Shown here: piece by piece, positions 61,883 through 64,000 of the stretch
Layout of the letters: each line of letters starts with the position of its first letter
Numbering within the stretch: position 1 is the first letter of the stretch
Source: Pseudoxanthomonas suwonensis
GTDB lineage: Bacteria > Pseudomonadota > Gammaproteobacteria > Xanthomonadales > Xanthomonadaceae
Assembly (NCBI RefSeq): GCF_000972865.1
Contig: NZ_CP011144.1
Coordinates: 868,001-932,000 of the forward strand
Direction of reading: 5' to 3'
DNA: 64,000 bases
Notes under the pieces: model-generated
Database searches by the model: none
Told to the model about the DNA's origin: nothing
Seen by the model: the letters and a program-made list of their open reading frames with translations, nothing else
Position numbers and translations under genes: made by a program

Positions 61883-63838
61883 ATGGCCAGGCACTTCACC
61901 GACTTGGAGGCGGCCCTGGAGCACGTGCTCGCCCGGTTGCCGCCGGACCTGCGCGTCGGCGCGCCGCTGGGGCTGGGCAAGCCGCACCGCCTGCTCAACG
62001 CGCTGTACGCGCGCATCGAGGACGACCCGGCGCGGCCGCTGCGCCTGTACACCGCGCTGTCGCTGGACCCGCCCGTGCCGGGCAAGGGCCTGCAGGCGCG
62101 CTTCCTGGAGCCGTTCCTGCAGCGCCACTTCGGCGACGACTTCCCGCGCCTGGCCTACGTGCAGGCGATGAAGCGCGATGCGCTGCCGGGCCACGTCGAG
62201 GTCGAGGAGTTCTACCTGCAGTCCGGCGCGCTGCTCGGCTCGGCGCAGATCCAGCAGCGCTACGCCAGCCTCAACTACACCCACGTCGCCGACGCGCTGG
62301 CCCACCGCGAACTCAACCTGATCGTGCAGAAGATGGCGCGCGAGCCCGACGGCGAACGGCTGTCGTTCTCCTGCAACAACGACATCACCCAGGACACCGT
62401 CGACGCGCACCGGGCGCGCGGCCTGCCGCGGCCGCTGCTGGTGGCCGAGATCGACCCGCGGCTGCCCTGGCTGGGCGGCACCGCGCTGGCGCCGGACGGC
62501 TTCTTCGACGTGGTGGTCGAGCCGCCTGGCCCGCACCCGCGCCTGTTCGGCCTGCCGCGGCAGCCGGTGGCCGACGCCGACTACGCCATCGGCCTGTACG
62601 CCAGCGCGCTGGTGCGCGACGGCGGCACCCTGCAGATCGGCATCGGCGCGCTGGCCGACGCGCTGTGCCACGCGCTGGTGCTGCGGCACGCCGACAACGC
62701 GCGCTACCGCCGGGCGCTGGCGGCGCTGGACCCTGAACTGGAACGACATCCTGCGGTACTGGAGAGCGGCGGCCTGGACCCTTTCGAGACCGGCCTGTAC
62801 GGCTGCAGCGAGATGATCAACGAGGGCTTCAAGCACCTGGTCGAGGCCGGCGTGATCCGGCGCAAGGTGGTCGACGACCCGGCGCTGATGCAGCGGCTGG
62901 CCGACGGCACCGCCAACCTCGGTGACCAGGCACGGCTGCAGCGCGACGGCGAATACCTGCATGGCGCGTTCTACCTGGGCTCGCCTGACTTCTATGCCTG
63001 GCTGCGCGGCCTGCCGGAGGAGCAGTGCCGCGCCATCGGCATGCGCCGGATCCGCGAGATCAACCAGCTGTACGGCAACGACGAAGGCCTGGAGCGCCTG
63101 CAGCGCCGCGAGGCGCGCTTCTTCAACAGCTGCATGATGGCCACCGCGCTGGGCGCGGCGGTGTCCGACGCGCTGGAGGACGGGCGCGTGGTCTCCGGCG
63201 TCGGCGGCCAGTACAACTTCGTGGCCATGGCCCATGCGCTGCCGGACGCGCGCTCTGCGCTGATGTTCCGCGCGGTGCGCGAGTCGGGCGGCCGGACGGA
63301 ATCCAACGTGCGCTGGAACTACGGCCACGCCACCATCCCGCGCCACCTGCGCGACCTGTACGTGAACGAATACGGTATCGCCGACCTGCGCCACCGCAGC
63401 GACGAGGACTGCGTGGTGGCGATGGCCGGCATCGCCGACGCGCGCTTCCGCCGGCAGCTGCTCGACGAGGCCACCGCCAACGGCAAGCTCCGCAAGGACT
63501 TCGCCGCGCCCGCGCACTGGGAACGGAACACGCCGCAGCGGCTGGCCGAGTCGCTAGCGCCGTTCCGCGCCGACGGCACCTTGCCCGACTATCCGCTGGG
63601 CAGCGATTTCACTCCGGTCGAGCAGCGGCTGGTGCGCGCGCTGGCGTGGCTGCAGGCGCGCACCGGCTCGCGCGCGGCGAAACTGCGCACGGTGCTGCAG
63701 GCCCTGGCCGCGCCGCCGGCCGCCGACCCCGAGGCCATGCAGCGCATGCAGCTGCAGGCGCCGCGCGGCGCGGACGACTGGCTGCAGGCGCGGCTGCTGC
63801 GACTGGCGCTGGCCGGCAGCCGCCGCGAAACCGGCTGA
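61883..63838 (+). CDS. Acetyl-CoA hydrolase/transferase family protein
   Basis: Large CoA-transferase-fold protein of 651 residues. The N-terminal half has VGAPLGLGKPHRLLNALYARI and SFSCNNDITQDTVDAHRARG. The catalytic Glu is probably in GLYGCSEMINEGFK (about residue 313). The C-terminal half has VVSGVGGQYNFVAMAHAL and VNEYGIADLRHRSDED, typical of acetyl-CoA hydrolase/transferases. The C-terminus is extended by about 90 helical residues relative to the common 430-500-residue family. Substrate pair (acetate, succinate, butyrate) cannot be told from sequence. Confidence 0.88.
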   Translation: MARHFTDLEAALEHVLARLPPDLRVGAPLGLGKPHRLLNALYARIEDDPARPLRLYTALSLDPPVPGKGLQARFLEPFLQRHFGDDFPRLAYVQAMKRDALPGHVEVEEFYLQSGALLGSAQIQQRYASLNYTHVADALAHRELNLIVQKMAREPDGERLSFSCNNDITQDTVDAHRARGLPRPLLVAEIDPRLPWLGGTALAPDGFFDVVVEPPGPHPRLFGLPRQPVADADYAIGLYASALVRDGGTLQIGIGALADALCHALVLRHADNARYRRALAALDPELERHPAVLESGGLDPFETGLYGCSEMINEGFKHLVEAGVIRRKVVDDPALMQRLADGTANLGDQARLQRDGEYLHGAFYLGSPDFYAWLRGLPEEQCRAIGMRRIREINQLYGNDEGLERLQRREARFFNSCMMATALGAAVSDALEDGRVVSGVGGQYNFVAMAHALPDARSALMFRAVRESGGRTESNVRWNYGHATIPRHLRDLYVNEYGIADLRHRSDEDCVVAMAGIADARFRRQLLDEATANGKLRKDFAAPAHWERNTPQRLAESLAPFRADGTLPDYPLGSDFTPVEQRLVRALAWLQARTGSRAAKLRTVLQALAAPPAADPEAMQRMQLQAPRGADDWLQARLLRLALAGSRRETG

Positions 63839-63962
63839 AACGGCGGCCGGCGGGAATCCCGCGGCGCAGGCGGGGCGACTTGGGCTTCATCGGAATTGTG
63901 CCGGAACCTGCGACTTCGACCCGCTTCGCGACGGACAGCTCTCACCTCGCATCCTCCTATAG

Positions 63963-64000
63963 CCGTCATTCCCGCGCAGGCGGGAATCCAGTGACTTTGC
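63963..64000. repeat. Intergenic inverted repeat, CCGTC..CCAGTGACT family, copy 4 (cut by window edge)
   Basis: CCGTCATTCCCGCGCAGGCG continuing to GGAATCCAGTGACTTTGC. Only the left arm is in the window. It matches the other three copies in every conserved position. Confidence 0.85.

Overview
The window is a chromosomal segment, about 70% G+C by eye, from a gammaproteobacterium of the order Xanthomonadales (family Xanthomonadaceae/Lysobacteraceae; a Luteimonas, Lysobacter or Pseudoxanthomonas type fits). The case rests on gene order (tRNA-Tyr-Gly-Thr-tuf-tRNA-Trp-secE-nusG-rplKAJL-rpoBC; ychF-pth-rplY-prs-tRNA-Gln-ispE-lolB), on a transhydrogenase with a split alpha subunit, on tandem DUF1631 genes, and on many GTAG-headed REP repeats like those described in Stenotrophomonas and Pseudomonas. 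Genus and species are not resolved. There is no rRNA, phage, integrase, IS transposase gene or CRISPR array.

Layout. (1) 1-11,450, minus strand: the transcription/translation superoperon, entered by rpoC (cut by the window edge) and headed by a tRNA promoter. (2) 11,475-18,522, minus: ychF, pth, rplY, prs, tRNA-Gln, ispE, lolB and a TPR gene; the last three overlap by GTGA. (3) 18,588-23,045, plus: hemA-prfA, a 736-base intergenic composite of nested palindromes and hexamer repeats, then moaB-ppk2. (4) 23,048-28,183: acyP-tlpA-yihY (minus), wrbA-DUF2069 and a short asparaginase (plus), a SufT-like gene (minus) and a small membrane protein (plus). (5) 28,443-33,105: pntAA and pntAB-pntB (minus), separated by an opposite-strand ECF sigma/membrane/DUF3106 module. 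(6) 33,370-41,853: two tandem DUF1631 genes, then nitroreductase, 5'-3' exonuclease, NUDIX, formylglutamate amidohydrolase and a lipoprotein. (7) 42,056-48,552: proline iminopeptidase, prmC, then the peroxide defence set ahpC, ahpF, oxyR with a recognisable OxyR site before ahpC, and an Rnk-like gene. (8) 48,815-55,690, minus: gap, a DUF2339/DUF3999 membrane pair, and pgk. (9) 55,871-63,838, plus: OmpW-like porin, S1/P1 nuclease, a molybdopterin-fold protein with modABC, a glucuronoyl esterase (CE15) and an acetyl-CoA hydrolase/transferase family protein.

Most genes are core housekeeping. The unusual content is between genes: eleven REP doublets (four of which supply the stop codon of a neighbouring gene), a second family of TCAGGTTCA palindromes, four copies of a CCGTC..CCAGTGACTT inverted repeat, four CATGGATG double hairpins, and the prfA-moaB composite that carries a 14-unit TTGCCG array. 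These repeats, the interrupted pnt operon and the uncharacterised DUF1631, DUF2339/DUF3999 and ECF/DUF3106 groups are the parts most worth a second look. I found no clear-cut new defence or biosynthetic system.
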